From Tetramitus jugosus (Eukaryota > Heterolobosea > Eutetramitea > Acrasida > Vahlkampfiidae), in assembly GCA_937625935.1 (NCBI GenBank), contig OW569369.1:248001-312000 (forward strand): 64,000 bases of DNA. Reading direction: 5' to 3'. The first letter of the stretch is position 1; each line of letters begins with the position of its first letter. The position numbers and the translations under genes were made by a program. Positions 40,901 to 51,973 of the stretch are shown here, one piece after another. The notes beneath the pieces were generated by a model, which worked only from the letters and a program-made list of their open reading frames with translations, had not been told where the DNA came from and did no database searches.

Positions 40901-43900
40901 TAATCTGACTATTCATACATTCTCCTTTGTGTTCCACGAGCCTGGCATCTATCTCTTTGTTGATAATGCAGATCGGAACAAGAACTCAATTGTAAGAGTG
41001 CTACCAGCGGATCAGGAGTGTCCTTCGGCTGTTTTTCGACCAATTACTTCAAGTAATCTTGTCACTTTGGGAGTTTCCAAAACTTCAGATATTCTCCTCA
41101 CACCAGATTGGTTGCTCGTTGGTGTTTTGCTTCTGAGTGCCTTTGTATTTGTAGGCGTTTTGATCTTGGCTGTTCACTTTTTCCGAACTCGATCCTGGCA
41201 CATCAGTTCTGCTTTCAAGCCTAAGTACAAAAAACTGTTGCCTATCGATGAGTCTGATATCAGATCTGAGGATCTGCTTTCTCATCGAAAGTTATTCTCC
41301 TCTGGAGGTCCCAATTCAGAATTGAGAGTTGGAATTGATGAGCTTGTAGATCTAGAAGGTTTTAACGTCAAAGTATTTTATGACAAGTTAACACAGTTTT
41401 CACAAGGAATAATAGACAATGTTCAAGGTCATGGATCTCAAGCAGTTGATTTGTATAAGAGGATTCACAATCAATTTGAATCTATTCGAGAATTGTTGCG
41501 CAACAATCACTTTTTTGGGGAGATACCATATCATCAACAGTTTTTAGTCCTTCTTCAGAGTTTGAAGAACATGTCAGAATCGAAAGTTGTTGATCCAGGC
41601 ACTGAAAATGCTGAGATAAGAAGCAATTTCCAATTGTTGAGACAGAAACTTGATCTTGTTAAGGGAGAGTTTAATAATGAATTAGGAGAGACAACAGCAT
41701 TCAACTCCATATTGCATCAATTAAATGAAGCTGAGAAGGATGTTATCCATTGTGAGACTCTGTATCGAGATGGATCTATACCATTGGAGGATTTTCAAAA
41801 GCAGTTAAAAGAGAACTATACCAAGATTAGAGAAGTAATGGATGAGTTAGATACGAAATTCGCAGAGAGAAAACCCCTTGTGTCATCTTCTAACAAGAAT
41901 GATATCACTTCCATACTCAAGGAATATCTAGAGAGTGCCGTTTCTGATTTGGTTCACACTCACAGACGAGATCTTCCGTTCCCTGTTATTCCAATGCTCG
42001 CAGAGGAGTATGACGATGTCTTGTTCGATGATGGTCGCTACTCAGACGACGACTCAGACATAGTGTCCTCCAAGAACATGGAAACTCGCAGTATGAGAAG
42101 CAAAGCAAGTGTAAGGATAGACCGCGAAGAGGTATTTGACGATACACTTGATGAAAGTGACGACCATGAGTCTGAAAATCTGGACCCTGATGTAAGACGA
42201 TCACAGGTTTTGGAACAAAAGATCAAACGAAAAGCGAAACAATTGAGATTGAGCCAACGAAATGACCTACAGGAGTTGAATGATTCAGTTCTGGAAGAGT
42301 TTGAGAATGAAAAGAAGAAAATATCTCATGCGATTGCCGCCATCAGAGAAGATCGACTAAATGAGATGAAAAGAAAATTGGAAGATGCTAAAAAGCAATT
42401 GGATAAAGACCCAGATCTCAAAGCAGAACAGAAGAAAGGAGTTTTGGAAGCTCTTTATGCCGAGATGGATGAATACAATAGATTTATGGACAAGGAAAAG
42501 CGTGCTCAGGAAGAATTATTGAAGCAAATATTAGAAGAAAAGAGGAGAAAGAAGAGGGATTTGCTTAAGAGAAAGCATGATGAGGAGTTAAGAATTCAAC
42601 AGGAGGAATTTGTATTTCATAAGAACAAATTGGCAGATATTCTTGGTGAGATGAGTGCGCACAAGGATGATAGGGACAAAAACGTTGCTCTCGAGCTGAC
42701 GAGACAGAAGAATATGATCGAACAACAATTAATTGAGAGCGAGAGGCGACGGCAAGAAAAGCAACAAAAACAGAAAGAATTACTTGAAAGAATTTTGAAA
42801 GAAGAGAATGGGATCGAGACCCAGACCAACAAAGATAAAGAATTATTGGATAGCAATTTAATTAACTTGCAAAAGAGAGTTTTAGACGAGCAAATCAAGT
42901 CGGAGCAGCAACCAGACAAGAAAAATCAAGTCATAGCTGATTATGAGCGAAAGCTTGATCAATTCAAGAAGTTAATCGAGGAGGACAAGGAGAAGCGAGA
43001 AAGTGAAGCAGAACAGCGAATGGAGTCGAAGAAACACTCGAACACAATTCAATTACAAAGTGTTCAAGCTTTAGAGGAGCAGGAGGACATTGAGGAACAA
43101 CAGAAGGAACTGGATCAATTAAGAAATATTATGAGAAACTTCAACGATAATAGCGATAATCTAGTTCAAGCAGTCTCGAAGGAAAAAGAGCGACAAGAAC
43201 GCGAAGTGCAAGCGAAACTTGAACTGTTGAAGGTCGTACAGAATAAGAAGAACGAACAGCGAGTGATTGAGCAAAAACAATTGGAGGATGAACTCGAGAA
43301 GGAGAAGAGACGACAACAAGAGGAGATAGAGAAACAGATTGAGATCGAAATGAAGAACAAACTCCAAGCGCAAGAAGCCACAATGAACAGAGAAATACAA
43401 GATCAATCAATGAGAGATCATCAGAAGAAGGAAATAATGGACAACTATGAACAGAGCAAGCAGAACTTAGAGCTTCAAATGAATCACGTCAAACAAGTTC
43501 AATTGGAAGAGCTAGAGAGAAAGATGGAAGAGAAAAAGAAGATACTCACCGAGAAGTTACGAAGGGAGCACCAAGATCAGATTCAAAAGGAGCTCTCTGA
43601 AGCTGAAGCACAGATCAATCAGATTATCCCTACCAATTCTACTCTTGATGAAACCATCCCTCTCGTGTCCATATCTATTGAAGATGACGAAGAACAAAAA
43701 GAGTTGAGAAGAGCCAATCAAATCGAATTAGAATTGTTTAGACAAAAACAGCAAGAAGATGTGGAAAAGGAAATGTCGAGAATTAAACAAGAAATGGAAC
43801 AGAAGTTGGAAAAGAGAAAGGAGATGCTTCTCCAATCCCAGAATACTAAATTAAAAGAACTGGAAGATGCAAAGCAGAAGCAATCCGAAGAATCAAATGA

Positions 43901-45398
43901 ATTCAAGAGACAACAAATTATTGATGATTACGAGCGTAATAAGACTTTATTCGAGAAATCTGTTCACATGGAGGCAATGAAACAAGACAATGATTTCTCA
44001 ATGCTGTTAGAGGCAGCAAAGCAAAAAATGCTATTGAAGAATTCCAATGCCCTTCTACAAAAGAAGAGAGAACAAGATAAAAAAGAAGAGGAGTTACGTT
44101 CAGCTCATGTTGTTCAAGCTGAGAGAAAAGCACTCTTGGACATAATTACGAATAACTCTGTGCCAGTAAGATGTGTGTCGGACGCTGTAGATGTTGTTGT
44201 AATTCCGAGAATGAACCAAGAAATTAACGAATTACCGAACAAGTATGCCAAGTACAAAAAGGATCAAGTGCAAATAATATCAGAGAGATACAAGAAAAAA
44301 TTGCAGCAATTACAAGATTTACACAACCAATATGACAAGGAGGGAAACGTCCAGGAGGCGAAAGCAATCCAAGAACAGATAAACGCCACGGAGAAGCAGG
44401 AGCATGACGAAGTTAACCTGGCAATGAAGGAACTCGACCTTCAGATGACACAAGAGAGAATTGAACTGAAAGAGAAACATTTGGCGCAAAAGAATAACTT
44501 TTGTAAGGAGTTTGAGCAGTACGAAGGCTTGTTGGAGGACCGTGTTGAGGAAAATAAAAAGATAAAAGATGCAATTGAGTCGTTTGCAAAACAGATTGAA
44601 GATCAAAGAGAGGAGAATAGATTGAAGATAGAGGATCAGAAGAAGAAGATTCAGGAGGAATTAGAGGCTCAGTACCAGAAAGAGATTGATCATGAAACCG
44701 CAAAGATAAAAGAACAAATAGAAAAGGAGAGGAACAAGCTTACTGTTCAAGAGTTGATCGCTGAACGAGAACAAGAAGTAAAACAATTACTTGAGCAACA
44801 AAAGAACTTAGAGAAGGATCAGAGAGAGAAGATATTAGCTCAACACAAAATTGATATGACACGCTTCGAGGAAGCATTGGAGGACGAACGAGAGAGACAA
44901 GATGAATATTTAAAGAAGAGAATTGATGAGGTATTAGCAGAGAAGATGAGAAAGAAAAAACAGAAAGGAGAAGAGAAGATTAACAACATGTTTAGCAGCA
45001 GTAGGGACTTGTTGTCGGATAGTAAGAAGAAATCGCTTGCCACTCGAGCTTTGAATCGTTGGCAAGCGCAAGTAACAGATGAACCAATGCCAGCCCAACT
45101 ACGATCGAGCATGAACTCTATAACGGTTCCTACTACATCTCTCTCACCACCTCCTCGCGTTTCAAGTCGAACGTCGATGATGAGTAGCGCAACGAACAAC
45201 ATCCTCTCGAAGAATTCCTCATTTGAGCGCTCGTGGTTCGCTATGTTGCTCCGTTCACCATTGTATGCCAAACTCCACAATATTGAAAGGTTATTGCTGG
45301 CACTACAGAAAGGAGGATATTTTGATGGTTTAGACACCGAGTTTCACATGAAACTTAACGATTTGGAATCTAACAAGTCAGAGCAAGCAATTTACTGA
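37994..45398 (+). CDS. Giant cysteine-rich receptor-like protein with cytoplasmic coiled coil
   Basis: Exons are 37994-38267, 38304-38476 and 38535-45398, phases consistent, 2436 residues. A signal peptide (FLFIVTYVLCWILIHCSVVI) is followed by some two dozen cysteine modules with the core CPxGxYC (residues about 40-735), like ephrin-receptor/GCC2-GCC3 cysteine-rich repeats. Many N-glycosylation sequons are present. A beta-rich region (about 750-1000) includes HEPGIYLFVDNADRN. One transmembrane helix follows (WLLVGVLLLSAFVFVGVLIL, about 1006-1031). The cytoplasmic part is about 1400 residues, with a nearly unbroken Glu/Lys/Gln coiled coil at about 1370-2300. No kinase or other enzyme domain is seen. 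A link from the cell surface to cytoskeleton or organelles is inferred from shape alone. Confidence 0.85.
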
Positions 45399-45511
45399 AG
45401 TGGATTGGTGTTATTCGAAAATAGAAAGGGCTCAAACATGCAAGTAATAAAGTATCGTTTGTTTGATCTTCAGATCTCTTATGATGAAGAGAATCAAACG
45501 AGTAAGAGAAC

Positions 45512-46546
45512 CTACACAACTAAAGTTGGAATTTGAGCAGCAGCCAAAACAACAACATCATACTTCTCACAACCAATCATTGACAACATCCGAAGCCCTG
45601 GTAGATAGGTGAGCGCTTTCTTTGTCACAGTTTCCTCGTTGCAATATGACAAGTTTAACGACTGGATTCCTGCTAGTCCCTTGAGTATTTGATCCGAAAT
45701 TGTGCGTTGGTTGCAAAAAGACATGTCCAATGTATGAATACCAGCCAAACGAAGGAATGCCTTGTCTGTAATTGTTGTCTGATTGCACCCATAAATGTTC
45801 AGCGTGTGAATCCCAGCCAAATAGGAGAACGCTCTATCTGTGATGGTCCACTGGTTACATCCACTCATAAACAACGAATGAATTCCGCTCAAATACGAGA
45901 AAGCTTTGTCTGTAATCGCCAATTGCGTGCAGAATGACATATCCAAAGTGTGAATTCCTTTCAAATGCTCAAATGCAGCATCAGTAATCGTTGGTTGAAC
46001 GCAATAGGACATATCTAACGTATGGATTCCAGACAAATAGCGGAACGCATGATCAGAAAGTTTATGCTGGTTGCACCAACACATTTTCAATGTATGAATA
46101 CCTCTCAATCTCTTCATAGCCTTCTCTGTAATAGTTTTTTGATCACACCAAGACATGTCCAATGTATGAATCTGACCCTTCAAGAACTTAAAGTGTTGAT
46201 CGCTTACATTCGCATTTGAATTGAAATGGACATTAAACAATGTTCCCTGGGCAATTGTGAAGTACCTTGTAATTTCATTGGCAGTCAGATCCTTTTTCAG
46301 AGTTCTCACCTTGTTGTACATGAGTTGTCCTTTGTTCTTGAATTCATTCAGATCCTTGCACGTGTAGCTCAATTGAATCCACTCCTTCGTATCGCAAAAT
46401 TCAATCACATTGATCCAGACATCCAATGGCAGAGGTTGGCTCAAATGTTCTGGAGGGCACTCTGGAGGTGTTTGCTGTTGTCCATAAACCTGTCTGTAAT
46501 CCATCATTGATCTCAGAGTGTACTCTGTTGGCATGCACCAGTTCAT
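45512..46546 (-). CDS. F-box protein with leucine-rich-like repeats
   Basis: This gene predicts 344 residues in a single exon. The N-terminus has an F-box-like segment (PLDVWINVIEFCDTKEWIQL, then YTCKDLNEF). Eight or so repeats of about 25 residues follow, with consensus GIHTLDMSxCNQxTITDxAFxYL; each keeps the Asn-Gln and Ile-Thr-Asp positions. Such repeats form LRR-type solenoids. F-box proteins recruit substrates to SCF ubiquitin ligases through Skp1, so a substrate-receptor role is inferred. The repeats are very similar in protein but less so in DNA, so they are not a fresh tandem array. The gene is convergent with the receptor gene upstream. Confidence 0.8.
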   Translation of the reverse strand: MNWCMPTEYTLRSMMDYRQVYGQQQTPPECPPEHLSQPLPLDVWINVIEFCDTKEWIQLSYTCKDLNEFKNKGQLMYNKVRTLKKDLTANEITRYFTIAQGTLFNVHFNSNANVSDQHFKFLKGQIHTLDMSWCDQKTITEKAMKRLRGIHTLKMCWCNQHKLSDHAFRYLSGIHTLDMSYCVQPTITDAAFEHLKGIHTLDMSFCTQLAITDKAFSYLSGIHSLFMSGCNQWTITDRAFSYLAGIHTLNIYGCNQTTITDKAFLRLAGIHTLDMSFCNQRTISDQILKGLAGIQSLNLSYCNEETVTKKALTYLPGLRMLSMIGCEKYDVVVLAAAQIPTLVV

Positions 46547-46687
46547 GTTGTTGTGTTGGGTTTTTTTGTTGTTGTGTGGATCTCAACTTTTTCTCACTTC
46601 AATGTGATGGCGGAGTTCATCGAATGGTCAATCCGGGAGGTCAACCGTAGATGAACCGTTTTTTATTTGTAAAGTCGAGGATCCTGA

Positions 46688-48773
46688 TTACAGAACCTTG
46701 CTGTGACGAGGGTACAATCGCTTCTTCATTTGGACCCAAAGGGTCTTGAATGAAGATGGGAAGCGAAGATTGTCATAAACCAATTTGGACACAGCATAAA
46801 CATAGCCATAATGTAAATAAAAGTCCACGAATCGACCTACTTGAATGTGGAAGCGTAAATGGGCACCGTAGCTGGCACACGCTGGGAATAGCACGAAAAA
46901 TATGTACAAATTCTCAGCGACAACATTCAATGGATACTGGATGATGAAGTTTGTGTAACGGAGCCATGTGATCCAACGAGGGCAAACTCGATACAAATTC
47001 AGAGCATAGTATGGATATCGTACACAATCAGTCAATGCCCAAGTGAAAATGGTGAATCCGAGGAAGGAAGAGTGCTCAATGTACTCTGCAGGTGCGATAC
47101 ACAAGGCAAAGAGCAACAAGTGAGCTCTTCGGCCAACCTTACAGTACCATCTCTTGTGTAGAGGAGCTACAGTGTCCTGACCCCAGAATCCTAGCAATGC
47201 ATGAACTGTATCAAACAACAGGATGACTGCACAAAATGATAGCAAGTTTTTTGGTGAGTGAGTGACAACAAATCATGATGGCAGAAAAAGAATCAAGCCA
47301 GATACATACTCTCTAAGGCCAATATCAATGGTTTCAACTCGGAAAATAAGTTGTAGAATACGCCATCAACCGCAGACACAGCACTAAGTATCGTTGGAAT
47401 CACACTATTGAGAATCGTTGCATCTCTGTGGGTGGACTTCCGTGAGAGATATCTCACAAAATTAACAGACTCTCGCAACATCTTTGCAATAATGAATCCC
47501 ATAACAATTATCCATCCAATCGCCAATATCAAATTGTACACAAACATGTAAGCTTTCAGATTTGCGTTCGTGCTGGAGGCAATTGATGTGGATGGAGCTG
47601 CAACGGACTTTCTTCTCGCGGATGAAAATCGTGTGGAAGCCCTTCTGTACCACTCACTTCGATCAAACGATTCATTGACAAAGAATTGACTGTCATTGAA
47701 CAGACTCAAGCTATCATCGTGTCTCTTTGGAGGCGAAACAAACATGCGTTCCTGCACCATGGTATCACAATGGTCCAAGAATTGAGACAAAACATTGGCA
47801 TAGCGCGACACAGTCATCACTTCAATCAAATCCTGATGATCTGCTCCATCAATCAACTGTAGTTCATATCGATACTTGTTCGGAATTCGTTCATAGAGTG
47901 CCCATGCGTGCTCCACTGGAACCACATTGTCATTCTTTCCGTGCAAAATCAACACTGGACACGTCACTCGACTCATCTTTTCCAAATTGCAAAACATGTT
48001 CCATGATGACGAAGAATCATTCGCACTCACACTACTACCTGCACTTGGTGTGTTCCAATGACTCATCATTCCACCAACAATCTTTGCTACTGAACCACCA
48101 GTGCTTTTCCACAAATCAACTACACTGGTCATTGGACTCTCAAGGATTAAACCTCCTAGACCACTCACACGACTCGCCAAATGAACACTGGGTCCACTGC
48201 CAACACCTGGCCCTCCAAACACAATGATATCACTAGGTGAAACACCTTGTTCATACACAAGATACTCAAAAGCAGATTCCACACATTCATACGTGTCTTG
48301 TTCACTTGGAGAATCATCTTGTTTAGTACCACCAGTGCCAGTAGTAGTAGATAGACCATAACCCGTGTACTCATAATGAAGAACATTTACTCCGACATGA
48401 TCTCTCAACAAAATTAAAAAATCAATCATTTGACCCATGTCTGTAGCATTGCCATGACTGTACAGCACATGAACTTTTGATCTAGATATCAACAAACAAA
48501 CCAATAACAACAACAAACAAACAACAATAAAAAAAATGAAAAAAAAATTCAAGTGTTAAAATTTCAAAATTTCAAAAAAGAGAAAAAGAGAAAAAGTGTG
48601 TATTTGGACAAAACAACAACAACAACAACAACAAAAACGTACTTGTTGGTTTTTAAATAGTAAGCAGGAATATTTTTACCACTAATGGTTTGAATCCATG
48701 TGACAGGATAGGGATTCATGGTATCGTAGGAGCATTTGGGAGGTGAAAACACCAAGGAACTAGCAATGCCCAT
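46688..48773 (-). CDS. ABHD17-like hydrolase fused to 3-hydroxyacyl-CoA dehydratase
   Basis: Exons on the minus strand are 48773-48643, 48481-47310 and 47226-46688, giving 613 residues. The N-terminus MGIASS fits N-myristoylation. Residues about 10-280 are an ABHD17-like alpha/beta hydrolase (VLYSHGNATDMGQM, YEYTGYGLS, PVLILHGKNDNVVP, DGADHQDL). The acid and His are kept, but the usual GQSIG nucleophile elbow reads FGGPGVGSG, without the serine. From about residue 350 a HACD/PHS1 domain begins (LKAYMFVYNLILAIGW), with IILLFDTVHALLGFWGQ and the catalytic Tyr-Glu spacing in YPLNVVAENLYI. HACD removes water from 3-hydroxyacyl-CoA in very-long-chain fatty acid elongation in the ER. Its first membrane helix lies in the same exon as the hydrolase, so the fusion does not depend on intron prediction. 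Confidence 0.85.
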
Positions 48774-49272
48774 TTTCTTCTTCTTTTCAGTTGAGTTTTT
48801 TTGTTTTGGTTATTCTGATTTTTTTTCTGCTTTTTTTTTGTGCAGGTTCGCGAAATTGTGCTTGTGAACGAACTTTGATTTCGGTGTGATCATTTAACGC
48901 GGACTGTACATGGTGAGAGATGCATCATGGCTGGGTACCCAATGATTGAACTGTGCTGTTCATCATCTCAGTTGGATTGACCACCGGTGCATCTTTGTAT
49001 AGATTCTTCCTTTGTGGGAGGAAATTCGGCGATCTCCTCCAAAAAAACCAAGAATAACCAAATATCTTTTCACTCCATCGAGGAATGCCATAAACAGGTC
49101 AACTTCCTTTTGTTTTCCTCAAGAGCTCGTCCAACGTTGGATCAATTGCGAACAAAGAATAATTATCCAAGAAATTATCCCAGTATTCTCTCAAAAACAA
49201 TCCAGTTTAAACCACATTGAACAGCTGCAGTTTTCAAACAACAAAAACTAAGCTCAGTCAACCGTATCAACA
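48774..49272. other. Intergenic promoter region between divergent genes
   Basis: About 500 bp between the hydrolase-dehydratase fusion (minus) and the C2 protein (plus). T- and A-rich runs flank both start codons (about 48780-48840 and 49230-49255). I see no RNA gene, repeat or convincing ORF. Confidence 0.5.
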
Positions 49273-50655
49273 ATGGCCTTTCCAAGACTCAACGTGCGAA
49301 TCATCCAAGCAAACGACTTGTTAGAGGATGCTGATGGTCACTGCGACCCCTATTGTGAACTTCAGTTGGGAGAAACTTGCTTCAAGACACCAACCAAGTG
49401 GAGAACTAGTAATCCAGTCTGGGGCAAGTACTACACGTTTCCAGTGTCCAATCCCAATGCCCAATTCCTTGAATTGAGATTCTTTGATTATGACTTGCTC
49501 AAGAAGGACGCTTGGCTCGGTTGTTTGTCAATTCGCCTCGATCAACTCCAAAAAGGAGTTGCCGTTACAAAAACATTTCCATTACAACAGGTGGCTCACG
49601 GAAGTATCACACTTGAGTTGTGTGCCATTGATTTTGGCCAACTGAGTGCTCCTATTCATCACGCAGCATTTATCGCACCTCCTTTCATTCAACAACAACA
49701 ACCATTCATTCCTGTAGCCACCACTGGAATATATCCTACTCCTGGTATTCCCTACCAACAACAAGTTCCTTCACCATCTCCTATCATTGTTCAGGACCAA
49801 CATCACCATCATCACTTCCATGAACATCATCACAAGGATGACAAACACCACTTCTTTCATCGTCACGAATCTTCTCCCGTGATGGACAACAAGGCTACTA
49901 AGAAGAACAAGATTACTGACAATGGATATTATTCTCACTACCAAGATGTCATGAATTCTTCTTCGTCATCTGCACCTTACCCAATGGCAGCAGCACCCTT
50001 CTACCAAATGAATCTGCCCAATCAAGCGCCACCAGGCGCATACTCCTATCCACCAACGGTAATGAACCCTCCAATGAACCCTAACGTTCCTCCCACTGTA
50101 ATTACCACATCAACAACAACGACCAAAGCGACTCATTCAACTGATCAGAAGGACAAGAAAAAGAAGGAGAAGACAACGGAGAAATGCAAATCCAATCAGT
50201 GGAATCAGACTCAAAGTGGCTACCCTGTGCCTCCATCGACCGATTATTATCGCCAACCATCAATTCCTCCACCTCCTCCCTTCCAAAATCCAATGTACAA
50301 TCAACAACAGTATCCAGGCAACAACTACATGCCTCCTCCACCTCCACCTCCTCCACCACAACAACAGTATCCAGGTACAGCTCCTCACTTTCCTTATCCA
50401 GCTCCAGATTATAATTATCACTATCAGCAGCATCAACAGCATCAACAGAACCAACAGTCGTCAAAAGCCTTTGAGACAAAATCATTCGAGTCAAAGAAGA
50501 AAGAATGTACCTGCCAGTCAAGTAATTCTCCTCCTGATTCTCTTCTCCATCATCTCCATCTCCAACAACAGAAGAAAGCTTCGTTTCAGCAATATGGTTC
50601 AACAGCCGGTCTACCGTATCCAACAAACCTGCCCCCTATGCCTCCAATCGTATAA
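49273..50655 (+). CDS. C2-domain protein with Pro/Gln/His-rich tail
   Basis: This gene predicts 460 residues in a single exon. Residues 1-115 form a C2 domain (LNVRIIQANDLLEDADG, CDPYCELQLG, NPVWGKYYTFPV, LELRFFDYDLLKKDAWLG). The loop aspartates for calcium binding are largely present (DADGHCDPY, FDYD). The rest is low complexity: His clusters near 180-200, polyproline (PPPPPPPP near 355-362) and polyQ. This plan, one C2 plus a proline-rich tail, recalls plant SRC2-type proteins and Dictyostelium C2/copine-like membrane sensors. Calcium-dependent lipid binding is likely from the fold; the partner of the tail is unknown. Confidence 0.8.
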   Translation: MAFPRLNVRIIQANDLLEDADGHCDPYCELQLGETCFKTPTKWRTSNPVWGKYYTFPVSNPNAQFLELRFFDYDLLKKDAWLGCLSIRLDQLQKGVAVTKTFPLQQVAHGSITLELCAIDFGQLSAPIHHAAFIAPPFIQQQQPFIPVATTGIYPTPGIPYQQQVPSPSPIIVQDQHHHHHFHEHHHKDDKHHFFHRHESSPVMDNKATKKNKITDNGYYSHYQDVMNSSSSSAPYPMAAAPFYQMNLPNQAPPGAYSYPPTVMNPPMNPNVPPTVITTSTTTTKATHSTDQKDKKKKEKTTEKCKSNQWNQTQSGYPVPPSTDYYRQPSIPPPPPFQNPMYNQQQYPGNNYMPPPPPPPPPQQQYPGTAPHFPYPAPDYNYHYQQHQQHQQNQQSSKAFETKSFESKKKECTCQSSNSPPDSLLHHLHLQQQKKASFQQYGSTAGLPYPTNLPPMPPIV

Positions 50656-50915
50656 ACAATTGAATTAATTCTTTTATTGACAACTCTTTATAGCTCTATT
50701 CTTTCAATAATACCAGTGGATGCCCTTACAAGCACTGGAAGGAATAAATGGATAGGTATTTTGATTTGACGGTGATTGTATTCCTACACACTTCAATTGT
50801 AAAGACGAACTCTTGTTTTCCCGCCATGAGAGAGAAAATCAAAAATTCACAGCAACAACAACAAAAAACAAACAAAACAGCCACAAAATTATCATAATTT
50901 CTCTCTCAAAAAAAC

Positions 50916-51758
50916 ATGCCACTCATTATGCTCTGTGGTCCACCATGCAGTGGAAAAACAACTCGTGCCAACCAACTCCTCCAACACTTTCAATCTCTCC
51001 CCGACGTCGGGCCTCAGCGGGTTATTTTAATCTCCGACGATGAACTCTTCGGAGAAAATAGAGAAGAAGCGTACTCCACTTCACTGACGGAGAAACAAAC
51101 AAGAGGAAGGGTCAAAGCAGCCACCGAACGACTCGTCACACGTGACAATATCATCATTTGTGACTCGATGAACTATATCAAGGGTTTTCGATATGAATTG
51201 TACTGTGTTGCGAGAGCACAACGAACCACACACTGCGTAGTGTATTGTAATGTGGATTATGAGACGATTAGTCACTGGAATCGAAAGAATAACATTTGGA
51301 AGAATGAACAATTGTTGAATGAGTTGACCATGAGAGTGGAAGTACCGAATGAGAAGGCTCGATGGGATCATCCGTTGTTTGAGTTGAAACCGTGTGATGA
51401 AACACCGTTGAAGGAGATTGAGAGTGCATTGTTGAATCCGACGCATAAACCGAAACCAAACTTGTCCACGTTGCCATTGCAATTGTCTGATACGACACTG
51501 TTGTACGAGTTGGACAAGACGACGAATGCCATCATTTCGGCACTCATTTCTCAAAAATCCATTTTAATGCCCGGTGATTATACAAGTGTGCCCGATACGG
51601 ATGAAAAATTGAGAATGCCAAACAGTTTTGTAACGATGCCAGAGTTGAGAAAAATGAGATCGCAGTATGTTCGTGTCGCACAGATGCATCCACCGAGCAG
51701 TAAGGCTGAAATTGCAAAACAGTTTGTCATGTTTTTGAATTTGCATATGGCGCAGTAG
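50916..51758 (+). CDS. KTI12: KTI12, Elongator-associated ATPase
   Basis: This gene predicts 280 residues, close to yeast Kti12 (313). A P-loop GPPCSGKTT lies at residues 8-16. The KTI12/PSTK signatures follow: VILISDDELF, the acid-base region NIIICDSMNYIKGFRYELYC and ARAQRTTHCVVYC. A C-terminal helical region includes the LRKMRSQYVRVAQMHP stretch. Kti12 supports the Elongator complex in wobble-uridine tRNA modification. Versus phosphoseryl-tRNA kinase (PSTK), the DSMNYIKGFRYELYC stretch and short length favour KTI12. Single exon; the start is the first ATG after an A-rich leader. Confidence 0.92.
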   Translation: MPLIMLCGPPCSGKTTRANQLLQHFQSLPDVGPQRVILISDDELFGENREEAYSTSLTEKQTRGRVKAATERLVTRDNIIICDSMNYIKGFRYELYCVARAQRTTHCVVYCNVDYETISHWNRKNNIWKNEQLLNELTMRVEVPNEKARWDHPLFELKPCDETPLKEIESALLNPTHKPKPNLSTLPLQLSDTTLLYELDKTTNAIISALISQKSILMPGDYTSVPDTDEKLRMPNSFVTMPELRKMRSQYVRVAQMHPPSSKAEIAKQFVMFLNLHMAQ

Positions 51759-51973
51759 AAGTGACACTTGTGTGTAAAACGACTCGAGAATATGGAAACA
51801 ATCACGAAGCGCAAAGGAGATGACAAGAACTCGATTTGATCAGATGGCGAGTCGCGACATTGTCTCGTGCTTTGGCTACATGGAAGAGAATAATAATAAT
51901 AAGGTTAATCACTGATGTTGATGATGAATAAATTATTGCTTTACAAATTTCAAAAAACAGTTTAACTTTACAA

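Noticed and set aside
42038-44703. Several minus-strand frames of 60-100 codons under the coiled-coil gene
   Set aside because: They mirror the biased codons of a Glu/Lys/Gln-rich coiled coil and have no family likeness.
44840-45337. 165-codon minus-strand frame
   Set aside because: Antisense shadow of the end of the giant receptor gene.
45567-46100. Tandem repeat array at DNA level
   Set aside because: The periodicity is the protein repeat of the F-box gene; DNA copies are too diverged for a recent array.
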